The notes below the pieces were generated by a model. It worked only from the letters and a program-made list of their open reading frames with translations. It did no database searches and was not told where the DNA came from. Below, piece by piece: positions 1 through 8,417 of a stretch of DNA of 64,000 bases. The position numbers and the translations under genes were made by a program. Numbering within the stretch: position 1 is the first letter of the stretch; the number at the start of each line of letters is the position of its first letter. This DNA is from Actinopolymorpha rutila (GTDB taxonomy: Bacteria; Actinomycetota; Actinomycetes; Propionibacteriales; Actinopolymorphaceae): contig NZ_JACBZH010000001.1 of assembly GCF_013407855.1 (NCBI RefSeq), positions 2,914,001 through 2,978,000 of the forward strand, given 5' to 3'.

Positions 1-207
1 TTCGCCGCGAACGACGTCCTCGCAGTGTCCTTTTCTTTGAGAACTTCTCGAGCAGCCAGTGCAGCAGCCGGAGCAGCCAGAGTGTTCCGATCGAACGGAC
101 GAAAGCCCTTACCTGCTTGGGACGCCGGCGGGCACAGGTGATTCGCCAAGGTCAGACCGAACGAATCACCGGCCGCGAACCGGAGCGGCGCGGCCGGAGC
201 GGCGCGG
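1..207. other. left edge, no gene seen
   Basis: I see no convincing coding region between the window edge and the 3' end of the MFS gene. A direct repeat of about 14 bases (cggagcggcgcggc followed by a near copy) lies at about 180-210, just downstream of the MFS stop. The other open frames here are antisense extensions without ribosome-binding sites. Confidence 0.5.
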
Positions 208-1668
208 TCAGGTGCGCGGTTGCGCCGGTACGGTCGCCACGGTGAGTACGGCGGCCGCGAGCCACACGCAGGCCGCGGCCGGGCCGAGCAGGTGCAGTCC
301 GCCGAGGAACGCCCGCACGTGCGCCGGGCTCCCGGCCACCGCGCCGAACACCGCGACACCGAGCGCACCGGTGGACTGGCGGGCGGTGTTGTTCACGCCA
401 CCGGCGAGGCCCGCGCGGTCTCGGGGTACGGCGTTCATGGCGGCGGTGACCACGGCCGCGGTGAGCAGCCCCATGCCTACCCCGAGGCCGAGCAGCGCCG
501 GCAGGAGCACGCCGTACTGGCTGCTCGCGTCCGGCAGCAGCAGGCCGACGAGACCCGCGGCGCCGACGCACAGCCCGGCGACCATCGGCGGGCGTGGGCC
601 GAACCGCGCGGTGAGGCGGCCGGTCAGCGGTGACAGCGCCGCGAGCGGAACGAACAGCGGCAACAGCTCCAGGCCCGCGCGCAGCGGGCTGTGCTGGCGG
701 ACCTCCTGCAGGTACAGCGTCGTAACGAAGATCGTGCCGATGCCGACGAAGTTCATCGCCGCCGCCACGAGATTGGCGCCGACGAAGGCACGCGAGCGCA
801 GCAGAGCCGGCGGGAGGAGTGGCCGCGCCGCCCGGTGTTCGGCGTACCCGAAGGCGACCAGCGCACCCGCGGCGAGCCCGGCCGCGCCACCCACGACCGG
901 CACACCGGTGCCGCGCCCCCACTCGATCACCGCGAACACCACCGCGGCGAGGGCGACGGTGCAGGTGAGCGCACCCGTACGGTCGACGTCGCCTCGCTGG
1001 CCGTCGCGGTTCTTCGCACTCCCTCGCTCGTGCCGCACCGGCGGGACCAGCCGTGCGCAGGCCACCATGGCCGCGACGACGACCGGAATGTTGACCAGGA
1101 ACACCGCCCGCCACCCGGCCGCGGTGACCAGCAGGCCGCCCAGCACCGGCCCGGCCGGGAGGGCGAGGGAGGAGACTCCGGCCCAGACGCCGAGCGCGCG
1201 GGCCCGCGCATGCTGGTCGGGGAAGGTGTCACTGATGACCGCCATCGTGCAGGGCAGCAGAACCGCCGCGCCGACGCCTTGGGCCGCGCGGGCACCGACG
1301 AGGAAACCGAGTGAGGGTGCCAGTCCCGCGGCCGCGGACGCGGCGCCGAACAACGCCAGCCCCGCCAGGACCATCCTCGAATGACCGCGGAGATCGCCCA
1401 GTGTTCCGGCGGTCAGAAGCAGTGCGGCCAGGGCGACCGTGTAGCTGTCAACCACCCATTGCATTCCTGCCACATCGCTGTGCAGCTGGGCGCCGAGCGT
1501 GGGCAAGGCGACGTTGACAACGGTGACGTCGAGGAGGACGAGGAACATCCCCACGCACATGGTGGCGAGCACGAGCGCCGGACGTGCCGAAGATGCCCGG
1601 CGGGGAACCGCGCCGGTCGGTGCGGACCTGTCGGTGTCAGGCGTTCGGTCGCGGGTGGACTTCGCCAT
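208..1668 (-). CDS. MFS multidrug-type transporter (DHA2/EmrB-QacA-like, about 14 TM)
   Basis: This is a 486-residue polytopic membrane protein, likely a proton-driven drug or metabolite exporter. The start chosen is the ATG beginning MAKSTRD; the frame stays open far upstream only because GC-rich DNA lacks stops. The N-terminus has a basic, proline-rich tail of about 35 residues. The first TM helix (VLATMCVGMFLVLLDVTVVNVALP) carries the DHA2-type LDVTVVNVALP signature. A motif-A loop (GTLGDLRGH) follows TM2-3, and the antiporter motif C (PAGPVLGG) sits in TM5. The length fits 14-TM DHA2 transporters. It is separated from and opposite to the RiPP genes; it could export their product, but nothing in the sequence proves that link. 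Confidence 0.85.
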   Translation of the reverse strand: MAKSTRDRTPDTDRSAPTGAVPRRASSARPALVLATMCVGMFLVLLDVTVVNVALPTLGAQLHSDVAGMQWVVDSYTVALAALLLTAGTLGDLRGHSRMVLAGLALFGAASAAAGLAPSLGFLVGARAAQGVGAAVLLPCTMAVISDTFPDQHARARALGVWAGVSSLALPAGPVLGGLLVTAAGWRAVFLVNIPVVVAAMVACARLVPPVRHERGSAKNRDGQRGDVDRTGALTCTVALAAVVFAVIEWGRGTGVPVVGGAAGLAAGALVAFGYAEHRAARPLLPPALLRSRAFVGANLVAAAMNFVGIGTIFVTTLYLQEVRQHSPLRAGLELLPLFVPLAALSPLTGRLTARFGPRPPMVAGLCVGAAGLVGLLLPDASSQYGVLLPALLGLGVGMGLLTAAVVTAAMNAVPRDRAGLAGGVNNTARQSTGALGVAVFGAVAGSPAHVRAFLGGLHLLGPAAACVWLAAAVLTVATVPAQPRT

Positions 1669-1766
1669 CCCGACAGGATGCCACGGGAACACTTCGGCAC
1701 CCGTCGAACCGTGCGCGTCCAGATCTCGCGGCCGGGCCAGACGTCCGAACGACGCGGCGGATCCGG

Positions 1767-2606
1767 TCAGCCGGTGAGCGCCTGCGTACCGAGCACCGTG
1801 AGCAGCGCGAGGCGTTCGGCGTCCTCGGTGTCGGGCTCTGCCGTGTAGACCATGATGTGCAGGTCGGCGCCGGCCACGCTGAGCACGTCGCAGTCCAGCG
1901 TCACCGGACCCACCTGCGGGTGGTCGATGGTCTTGCGGGCGGCCTCGTGGTGTCCGACCACGCCGGCTTCCCACAGTTCGGCGAACCGGTCGCTGTTCGC
2001 CCGAAGCTCCGCCACCAGGCGCCGAAGGTGCTGGTCGGACGGGTAGCGGGCGGTCGCCGCCCGCAGGTCGGCGACCAGGGCTGCCTCGAGCTCGGAGCGG
2101 GACTGGCTCGTGTGCCGAACCCTGGTGCCCTCGCCGAGAAACTGGCGCCAGACGCCGTTGCGCTGGTTGCCGTGCAAGTGCGACGGATCGCCCATCAACG
2201 CCGCGTACGGCGGATTCGCGACGAGCAGCGTCCAGGAGGCGTCGTACACCGCGACCGGTGTCCCGGTCAGTCTGTCCAGCAGGCGCTGGACGCTCGCGGT
2301 GATGTACGCGGGAACCGTCTCGGGTCCTGGTGGTGCGAGCCCGGCCAACTGGAACAGGTGTGCCCGCTCGGCCCGAGACAGCCGCAATGCCCTGGCCAGG
2401 GCCTCCACGACCTGAACCGACGGGTTGTCCGCTCGACCCTGTTCGAGGCGGGTGACGTAGTCGACGGAGATCCCGGCCAGCAGGGCGAGCTCCTCGCGCC
2501 GCAACCCGGCCGCGCGGCGGTTCCGACCGGCAGGGAGCCCGGCGGCCGCCGGCGGGACCCGGTCGCGCCAGCGGCGCACGGCCACACCGAACTCGCGACT
2601 CGCCAT
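1767..2606 (-). CDS. XRE-family regulator with MmyB-like ligand domain
   Basis: A 279-residue transcription regulator. Residues of about 20-75 form an XRE-type helix-turn-helix (RREELALLAGISVDYVTRLEQ). The rest, from about 105, is the MmyB-like PAS/ligand-binding domain, with the typical YDASWTLLVANPPYAAL stretch and a late GADLHIMVYTAEP strand. Known relatives control a divergently transcribed oxidoreductase in response to a small hydrophobic ligand, often a fatty acid. Here the gene is divergent to a short-chain dehydrogenase 103 bp away, so control of that gene is likely. The ATG at MASREF is chosen because family alignments begin there; 64 more in-frame codons lie upstream. Confidence 0.88.
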   Translation of the reverse strand: MASREFGVAVRRWRDRVPPAAAGLPAGRNRRAAGLRREELALLAGISVDYVTRLEQGRADNPSVQVVEALARALRLSRAERAHLFQLAGLAPPGPETVPAYITASVQRLLDRLTGTPVAVYDASWTLLVANPPYAALMGDPSHLHGNQRNGVWRQFLGEGTRVRHTSQSRSELEAALVADLRAATARYPSDQHLRRLVAELRANSDRFAELWEAGVVGHHEAARKTIDHPQVGPVTLDCDVLSVAGADLHIMVYTAEPDTEDAERLALLTVLGTQALTG

Positions 2607-2709
2607 GGCTCCCAGTGTGCACCGCGGCCCATGGACCAGCCTGGTACCAGCAGTCCCAGGAAGACCGGACGGCTGGCTGGAGCCGTCGCGGGTCGGCAAC
2701 CTGGAGGAC

Positions 2710-3426
2710 ATGACGACAACGACGAGAACACTGATCACCGGAGCGAACAAGGGTCTGGGCTTCGAGACCGCACGGCAACTGCTCGCGGCGGGCCACACCG
2801 TCTACGTGGGCAGCCGGGACGCGGAGCGTGGGCGTCAGGCCGCCGAGCGACTGGGCGCGAGAATGGTGCTCCTCGACGTCACCGACGACGCGTCCGTCGC
2901 GGCCGCGGCGAAGGTCATCGAGGACGACGGGGGACTGGACGTACTCGTCAACAACGCCGGTATCGAGGGACGGCTCCCCGACGGCGGAGTCGTCGGCGCC
3001 GCGGACACCACCGCCGACACGATGCGGTCGATCTTCGAGACCAACGTCTTCGGAACGGTACGCGTCATCCACGCGTTCCTGCCGCTGCTGGACCGGTCGG
3101 CCGCGCCCGTCATGGTCAACGTCAGCAGCGGACTGGGCTCGCTGAGCCTGAGCACCGACCCCGCCGCGCCGGGGTACGCGTACCCGGGCGTCGCCTATCC
3201 CGCGTCCAAGACCGCGGTCAACATGATCACCGTGCAGTACGCCAAGGCGTTCCCGCGCGTGCGGATCAACGCGGTGGAGCCGGGCTACACCGCGACCGAC
3301 CTCAACCACCGCACGGGTACGCAGACCGTCGAGGAGGGTGCCGAGATCATCGTCCGCATGGCGCAGGTCGGCCCGGACGGCCCCACCGGTGGCTACTTCG
3401 ACGCCGACGGACCTCTGACCTGGTGA
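2710..3426 (+). CDS. SDR-family oxidoreductase
   Basis: A 238-residue classical short-chain dehydrogenase/reductase, cytoplasmic, NAD(P)-dependent, substrate unknown. It shows the cofactor glycine motif TGANKGLG at about residues 9-16, the NNAG motif, the catalytic serine in MVNVSSG and the catalytic YPASK (YxxxK). The start is the ATG at MTTTTRT, preceded by ggagg at about 5 nt; an upstream in-frame ATG at 2605 overlaps the divergent regulator and is less likely. It pairs with the MmyB-like regulator in the common divergent regulator-SDR arrangement and is probably not part of the RiPP locus that begins 85 bp downstream. Confidence 0.9.
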   Translation: MTTTTRTLITGANKGLGFETARQLLAAGHTVYVGSRDAERGRQAAERLGARMVLLDVTDDASVAAAAKVIEDDGGLDVLVNNAGIEGRLPDGGVVGAADTTADTMRSIFETNVFGTVRVIHAFLPLLDRSAAPVMVNVSSGLGSLSLSTDPAAPGYAYPGVAYPASKTAVNMITVQYAKAFPRVRINAVEPGYTATDLNHRTGTQTVEEGAEIIVRMAQVGPDGPTGGYFDADGPLTW

Positions 3427-3437
3427 AAAAGATCTTC

Positions 3438-3466
3438 TTTACGCGGACTGACCCCTTGAGTACTCT
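3438..3466 (+). promoter_or_regulatory. candidate promoter of the RiPP operon
   Basis: TTTACG (3438-3443) and TACTCT (3461-3466) are separated by exactly 17 nt, resembling a housekeeping -35/-10 pair. Transcription would start near 3473, about 38 nt before the YcaO start codon, leaving room for its ggggga ribosome-binding site. The region is AT-richer than its surroundings. Inferred only. Confidence 0.45.
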
Positions 3467-3510
3467 GCGACGGCATCGGCGGTGTGGTCGGCGGATCCGG
3501 GGGGATTTCG

Positions 3511-4791
3511 ATGTCGGGTGTGCTCGCGTTTCCTTCACACACGACGCCTGTGCCGAAGGGGTACCGCGCCGGCACGGATCGGGTCTGCCCGCCGGCGCAG
3601 ACCCTGGCGCGGGTCCGTCCGCACCTGTCACGCATGGGCATCACCCGAATCGCGAACGTCACCGGTCTGGACCACATCGGGATACCGGTCGTGATGGTCT
3701 GCCGGCCCAACTCGCGCGCGCTGGCGGTGGCCCAGGGCAAGGGGACGACACTCGACGCGGCCAAGGCGTCCGGGGTGATGGAGTCGATCGAGACCTACCA
3801 CGCCGAGCGGGTGCACCGGCCGCTGTTGTACGGCAGCCTGCACGACCTCGAGGCGGACCACCGTCTGGTCGACGTGACCCGGCTGAACCAGCCCAGGGAC
3901 AGCGCGTTCCACCCTGACCTTCCGCTGCTGTGGGTGGAGGGATTCGACCTGATCGCGCAGCATCACGTGTGGGTGCCCTTCGAGATGGTGCACGCGAACT
4001 TCACCACCCCGCGGCCGAGCGGTAGCGGGTGCTTCGCACAGACGAGCAACGGGCTGGCTTCGGGCAACCATCTCCTGGAGGCCGTCACCCACTGCCTGAC
4101 CGAGGTCGTCGAACGCGACGCCGCGACGTTGTGGTCGCTGCGCGGGGAGGCGTACCAGCGTTCGACCAGGGTCGACCTGGACACGGTGACGGACCCAGAG
4201 TGCCGGCGAGTCCTCGACCTGCTCGAACAGGCCGGGATGGCGGTGGCCGCCTGGGAGCTGACCTCCGACGTCGGCATACCCGTGTACATGAGCATGTTCT
4301 GCGACCGTGCGAACGCCTCCATCGGCCTGGTGGAGAACTACCGCGGCTACGGCTGCCACTCGACCCACGAGATCGCACTGCTACGCGCCCTGACCGAGGC
4401 TGCGCAGATGCGGCTCACGATCATCTCCGGGTCCCGCGACGACCTGGACCCGGCGCACTACCGCGGCCGCGCGGCGAAGGGTGCCCCGAGACAGAGCGTC
4501 GAGTGGCTCGACCACGACGGAACGCTTCGTACCTTCGGGGACGGCGACCGTCAGGACTTCGCGACGTTCGACGAGGAGATCGACTGGCAGCTGCGCCGGC
4601 TGGAGGCGGCCGGTATCGAGAGCGCCGTGGTGGTCGACCTGACCAGGCCGGAGTTCGGGTTGCCGGTGGCCAGACTCGTCGTACCCGGACTGGAGATGGC
4701 GTTCATGGAGTGGAACTACTTCGCCACCGGCGAGCGGGCCCGGCACGCCCAGCGGACCCGCGGCGCTCAGCCGACAGGGGTGAGCGCATGA
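3511..4791 (+). CDS. stand-alone YcaO protein (TfuA-associated, putative thioamide-forming)
   Basis: A 426-residue YcaO-domain enzyme. YcaO proteins use ATP to activate peptide backbone amides; those paired with TfuA are known to install thioamides (methanogen McrA, thioviridamide). ATP/Mg motifs are visible: SGVMESIETYHAE, then SNGLASGN, then TEVVERDA, each with the paired glutamates of the family. The C-terminus has no E1-like fusion and no PxPxP-type tail, unlike the two cyclodehydratases downstream. The ATG at 3511 is chosen because it follows ggggga; a GTG at 3484 is possible. It overlaps tfuA by 4 bp (ATGA), implying translational coupling and a shared function. Confidence 0.88.
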   Translation: MSGVLAFPSHTTPVPKGYRAGTDRVCPPAQTLARVRPHLSRMGITRIANVTGLDHIGIPVVMVCRPNSRALAVAQGKGTTLDAAKASGVMESIETYHAERVHRPLLYGSLHDLEADHRLVDVTRLNQPRDSAFHPDLPLLWVEGFDLIAQHHVWVPFEMVHANFTTPRPSGSGCFAQTSNGLASGNHLLEAVTHCLTEVVERDAATLWSLRGEAYQRSTRVDLDTVTDPECRRVLDLLEQAGMAVAAWELTSDVGIPVYMSMFCDRANASIGLVENYRGYGCHSTHEIALLRALTEAAQMRLTIISGSRDDLDPAHYRGRAAKGAPRQSVEWLDHDGTLRTFGDGDRQDFATFDEEIDWQLRRLEAAGIESAVVVDLTRPEFGLPVARLVVPGLEMAFMEWNYFATGERARHAQRTRGAQPTGVSA

Positions 4792-6188
4792 GCGTCTTCG
4801 TTTTCACCGGGCCGAGCCTGTCCCCGGAGGAGGGCCGAGCCGTCCTGGACGCGACGTACCTGCCGCCGGTGTCCCAGGGCGACCTCTTCCGGCTCGCTCG
4901 CCGGGGACCGCGAGCGATCGCGATCGTGGATGGCTACTTCGACCACGTGCCCGCGGTCTGGCACAAGGAGATCCTCTGGGCGATGTCGCAGGGGATCCAC
5001 GTGTACGGCGCGGCCAGCATGGGCGCCCTTCGCGCCGCCGAACTCGACGTCTTCGGGATGCGGGGAGTCGGCCGCGTCTACGAGTGGTACCGCGACGGTG
5101 TGCTGGAGGACGACGACGAGGTCGCCGTCGGACATGACGACGCCGAATCCGGCTACCGCCGCCTGTCCGAGGCGATGGTGAACATCCGTGCCACGCTCGA
5201 ACGCGCGGTGGGGGATTCGGTGGTGTCGGCGGCCACGGGCGGCCGCCTGGCCGAGCTCGCCAAGGCCATCTTCTACCCCGAACGCACCTACGGCCTGCTG
5301 CTCAAGGTCGCCGAACGCGAGGGCGTACCGACACCGGCGCTGGACGCGTTGCGTGCCTGGCTGCCCGCCGGGCAGGTGAACCAGAAGCGGGACGACGCCG
5401 TTGCCATGCTGGCCCGCATCCGCGACGACCTCCGCGACGGCACACCGGCCACCGTGTCCTACCGGATGGAGAAGACCGACTTCTGGTCCCACGTCATGCG
5501 TTCGCAGACCGAAGGCGGCGTGGACCGGGACGGCTCACCGGACCGGCTGCCCGGTGACGGCGTACTGGAGGAGTTGCGTCTGCAGGGAGCCGCCTACCAG
5601 CGCGCCGTGGACCAGGGTCTGCTCCGCGACCTCGCCGAGGCAGAAGCGCAGGCGTTGGGTCACGGGGCGGGCCAGGAGGCGATGGCTGCGGCCCGCGAGC
5701 GGGTCCGGCGGCAACTCGGAATCGACGACGACGACGAGCTGGCGCAGTGGCTCGCGGACAACGACGTCACCGCCGAGCGCTTCGACCGGCTCGCGGCCGG
5801 CGAGGCCGGCCTGGACAAGCTGCGCTGGGCGCGCGGCGGCGGCGGGCATCTGCTGGACCACCTCCGTGTCGACGGCCGTTACCAGACGCTGCGGGAACGC
5901 TGGGCCGACAAGGAGCGCAGGCTGCGGTCCGCGGGCCTTGCGGACGCCTCGGCCGAGGACGCGGGGTTGTCGGTCCCCGAACTGATGCGGTGGTACTTCT
6001 CCCGGCTCGGCCCCTTCTACTTCCTGAACCCGCGCGAGCACGCGAAGGTGCACGGGTTCCGTACGTTCGAGTCGTTCGTGGCCGCGGTGACGAGGGAGTA
6101 CCTCTACACCCGGCTCACCGCGCAGAGCGACGAACGGTCCGGCGAGCCCGAGAACGTCGACCGGACCGACGAAGTGCGCCAGCCGTGA
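4788..6188 (+). CDS. TfuA-like protein, partner of YcaO
   Basis: A 466-residue TfuA-family protein. The conserved core occupies about residues 1-210 and starts MSVFVFTGPSLS, with GDLFRLA, AIVDGYF, WHKEILWAM and YGAASMGALRAAEL, the classical TfuA signature. The remaining 250 residues are helical, charged and specific to long actinobacterial members; they may bind substrate or the YcaO partner. TfuA proteins are thought to deliver sulfide or stimulate YcaO during backbone thioamidation. The direct overlap with the upstream YcaO supports a YcaO-TfuA complex. The downstream neighbour is a precursor peptide 42 bp away. Confidence 0.87.
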   Translation: MSVFVFTGPSLSPEEGRAVLDATYLPPVSQGDLFRLARRGPRAIAIVDGYFDHVPAVWHKEILWAMSQGIHVYGAASMGALRAAELDVFGMRGVGRVYEWYRDGVLEDDDEVAVGHDDAESGYRRLSEAMVNIRATLERAVGDSVVSAATGGRLAELAKAIFYPERTYGLLLKVAEREGVPTPALDALRAWLPAGQVNQKRDDAVAMLARIRDDLRDGTPATVSYRMEKTDFWSHVMRSQTEGGVDRDGSPDRLPGDGVLEELRLQGAAYQRAVDQGLLRDLAEAEAQALGHGAGQEAMAAARERVRRQLGIDDDDELAQWLADNDVTAERFDRLAAGEAGLDKLRWARGGGGHLLDHLRVDGRYQTLRERWADKERRLRSAGLADASAEDAGLSVPELMRWYFSRLGPFYFLNPREHAKVHGFRTFESFVAAVTREYLYTRLTAQSDERSGEPENVDRTDEVRQP

Positions 6189-6230
6189 CGACTGCCGTGA
6201 CGAGTGTCGAGACCACCGGAGGGGGCGGGG

Positions 6231-6548
6231 ATGGTTCATCCTTCGCAGCTTGAGTTCTGCCGGCTGTGGGGCCGGCTGATGGCCAGGGCCTGGGACGACC
6301 CGGAGTTCGGGAAACGGCTCGCGGAGGATCCGGCCGGCGTACTCGCCGAGCACGGCTACGTGGTGCCGGAGGGCATGGACGTCCGGCTCCAGGTCGTTGC
6401 CAGCGACGAGGAGACCGTCTACCTGTACGTTCCCTCTCCAGGTGAGCTCACCGAGGTGTCCGGCGCCGGTGCCGGTGACGTGGCGGCCGAATGCGTCAAC
6501 AACCGGCTCGCGCTCGACCGGCTCGGCGATGCCGTCACCGGCAGCTGA
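6231..6548 (+). CDS. RiPP precursor 1 with nitrile-hydratase-like leader
   Basis: A 105-residue peptide preceded by a strong ggagggggcgggg ribosome-binding site. Residues 12-70 match the nitrile-hydratase alpha-like (NHLP/TOMM) leader: LMARAWDDPEFGKRL, DPAGVLAEHGY, PEGMDVRL and ETVYLYVPSP. The likely cleavage region is EVSGAGAG (75-82). The putative core, about residues 83-105, has only one Cys (88), one Thr and one Ser. That is poor in azole-forming residues compared with precursor 2. Its leader aligns well with precursor 2, so both probably use the same leader-binding machinery. Because it follows YcaO-TfuA directly, I infer that it could be a thioamidation substrate. Confidence 0.82.
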   Translation: MVHPSQLEFCRLWGRLMARAWDDPEFGKRLAEDPAGVLAEHGYVVPEGMDVRLQVVASDEETVYLYVPSPGELTEVSGAGAGDVAAECVNNRLALDRLGDAVTGS

Positions 6549-6559
6549 GGACGGCACCT

Positions 6560-8122
6560 GTGGCTGCCGGACACCAGTTCGCCATTGGTCTGCGCGCGGA
6601 CACGCAGCTGCGCCAGGACCGCACCTCGCTTTCGGTCTGCCTGCACGGGCAGCCGGTACTGCGCCTCGATCGCCCGAGCCTCGGCGTCGCCGCGGCCGTC
6701 AGCGCGATGGCCGCGGGCGGCGACACGGAGAGGGCCCTCACCGCTGTCGTACGCGAACGAGACGGGCTGGACGGTCTCGCGCGGTTCTACTACGTGCTCG
6801 GCCGGCTGGCGAAGCTGAACCTGTGCGCGTGGTCTGTTCGGGGAACGCGGGGACGGCTCGCCACGCTCACGTCAATGTCACCGGGCCACCGTCCGCGTGC
6901 CGTCGAGCCGGATCCGGCCACCAGCTACGTGCTGTCGCGCTTCGCCTTCACTCGCCGTCACGAGCGCGGCCACGTGCTGGAGTCGTCGCGTACTCCCGTA
7001 CGGATGCTTCTGCACGACCACCGCGGCGCGCTGGTGGTGCACGCGGCGGCGACGCCGGGCGACCCCAAGGACATCGCCGCCCGATGCATCGACGTCGCGG
7101 CCGAGGAGGTCCACACGCTGCTCGCGGCGTTGGTGGGCAGCGACCTGCTCGTGCCGGCGGCCGCCGAGGGCACTGTGGACACCGCGGGCACCGCGGGCAC
7201 CGTGAGTACGGCGGACGCCGTGTGCACGGCGGAGGACGAGGATCCGGCGCTGGCGATGTGGGAGTTCCACGATCTGTTGTTCCACACCCGCAGCCGCAAC
7301 GGCCGGCACGACCAGCCGGTCGGCGGCACCTATCCCCACCTGGGCAGGTGGCCCGCACCGCCCGCACTGGCGGCCCGTCCGGAGCCAGGCGATCCTGGGT
7401 CCGGCGGTGCTGAGCCCGGCGATGCCGACGCCTCCGTACCTCTTGTGGTTCCGGACCTGGAAGCCTTGTCACACAAGGATCCACCGTACGTCCGGGTGCA
7501 GGAGGATCGCAGGTCGGTCCGCCGGTACGGGCCCACACCGCTCCGACTGGACCAGCTCGGGGAGTTTCTCTACCGCGTGGGACGTGTCCGGGAGCAACAC
7601 CGCGTTGACATCCCGGGCCCGGAGGGCCCCAGCCCGCTGGCCGTCGCCACTCGCCCGTACCCGAACGGCGGGGCGCTCTACGAGCTGGACCTGTACGTCG
7701 TCGCGGCGACGTGCGAGGGCCTGCCCGGAGGCCTCTACAGGTACGACGGTGCCGGCCACCGGCTGCTGCCCGTGTCCGGCGACGCGGACCCCGCTCCGCT
7801 GCTGGACTACGCCGCGCGTTCGATCCATGGGCGGGTGGAGGACCTGCACGTCCTGGTGACGATCGCCGCCAGATTCGGCCGGATGACCTGGAAGTACCAG
7901 TCCGTCGCGTACTCGCTGATTCTCAAGGACGTCGGCGTTCTCATGCAGACGATGTACCTCGCGGCGACCGCGATGGGTCTCGCGCCGTGCGCTCTCGGTG
8001 GTGGTGATGCGGACCTCTTCGCTCGCGTGGCAGGCGTCGACTACTTCACCGAGACGTCGGTGGGGGAGTTCCTGCTCGGTGGTTCGCCGGCACCTGTCCA
8101 GAAACTATTGACGCCGCCATGA
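6560..8122 (+). CDS. SagB-type FMN dehydrogenase 1 (complete motifs)
   Basis: A 520-residue protein: an N-terminal winged-helix-like region (about 1-300) and a C-terminal nitroreductase-fold SagB domain (about 305-510). Such enzymes oxidise azolines to azoles on modified peptides using FMN. The flavin motifs are present: RRSVRRYGP (317-325), RPYPNGGALYEL (365-376), the Lys-Tyr pair in TWKYQS (445-446), which is implicated in catalysis in azoline dehydrogenases, and the GLAPCALGGG end motif. A Thr/Ala-rich linker of short repeats lies at about 203-225. The start is a GTG, 11 bp after the precursor 1 stop, with gagga upstream. Confidence 0.88.
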   Translation: MAAGHQFAIGLRADTQLRQDRTSLSVCLHGQPVLRLDRPSLGVAAAVSAMAAGGDTERALTAVVRERDGLDGLARFYYVLGRLAKLNLCAWSVRGTRGRLATLTSMSPGHRPRAVEPDPATSYVLSRFAFTRRHERGHVLESSRTPVRMLLHDHRGALVVHAAATPGDPKDIAARCIDVAAEEVHTLLAALVGSDLLVPAAAEGTVDTAGTAGTVSTADAVCTAEDEDPALAMWEFHDLLFHTRSRNGRHDQPVGGTYPHLGRWPAPPALAARPEPGDPGSGGAEPGDADASVPLVVPDLEALSHKDPPYVRVQEDRRSVRRYGPTPLRLDQLGEFLYRVGRVREQHRVDIPGPEGPSPLAVATRPYPNGGALYELDLYVVAATCEGLPGGLYRYDGAGHRLLPVSGDADPAPLLDYAARSIHGRVEDLHVLVTIAARFGRMTWKYQSVAYSLILKDVGVLMQTMYLAATAMGLAPCALGGGDADLFARVAGVDYFTETSVGEFLLGGSPAPVQKLLTPP

Positions 8123-8136
8123 GGCAGTTCTAGTTT
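8108..8136 (+). promoter_or_regulatory. candidate internal promoter before precursor 2
   Basis: TTGACG (8108-8113) and TAGTTT (8131-8136) are 17 nt apart, a good housekeeping-type -35/-10 match. They overlap the end of the sagB1 gene, whose stop codon is at 8120-8122. This would start transcription near 8143 and give precursor 2 a leader of about 275 nt that contains the repeats at 8219-8292. A separate promoter would let the peptide be made in excess over its enzymes. Inferred. Confidence 0.5.
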
Positions 8137-8218
8137 TCGCGATAAGCCTTACGCAGAAGGCCAGGGGGATGGGGGTGCGGGGCCGACGCGCATTCGACTC
8201 CTCGACGCACACGCACTC

Positions 8219-8292
8219 GTTTCGACCAGTGTTGCGACACCAGCGTTTCGACCAGCGGTTCGATACCGATGCCCGGACAGCGTTTCGACAGG
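8219..8292 (+). repeat. direct repeats GTTTCGACCAG upstream of precursor 2
   Basis: GTTTCGACCAG occurs at 8219-8229 and 8245-8255, with related GTTGCGACACCAG at 8231-8243, GGTTCGATACC at about 8257-8267 and GTTTCGACAGG at 8282-8292. Spacing is about 12-14 nt for the first four. The copies fall in different reading frames of the only small open frame here (8169-8303, 44 codons, Arg/His-rich), so selection at DNA or RNA level is more likely than coding. They lie in the untranslated leader of precursor 2. The whole 8123-8417 gap holds no convincing gene. Confidence 0.6.
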
Positions 8293-8417
8293 TTCCTCAC
8301 TGAACGGCCTTCCGAAACCTTCCGGCGCGGTGCTGGGCGCGGGTGCGTCAGGAGCAGATGCTCGGGTGGAGCCCGGACCGGCCGTACTCGTCTGGCCCCG
8401 TGGAGAGGGACGGGTAG

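Noticed and set aside
208..1668. The MFS gene as the dedicated exporter of the RiPP locus
   Set aside because: It lies on the opposite strand beyond two unrelated genes with their own regulator. Possible but unsupported, so not claimed.
208..3309. A single 1033-codon open frame on the minus strand
   Set aside because: Only the last 486 codons are a real protein (the MFS transporter). The rest is antisense to the SDR gene and overlaps the regulator, with no domain signal.
8169..8303. A 44-codon frame with Arg/His/Phe/Asp content between sagB1 and precursor 2
   Set aside because: It has a purine-rich stretch upstream, but the composition is unlike a RiPP precursor. The repeats inside it fall in different frames, and it has no leader similarity. 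Treated as a regulatory region.
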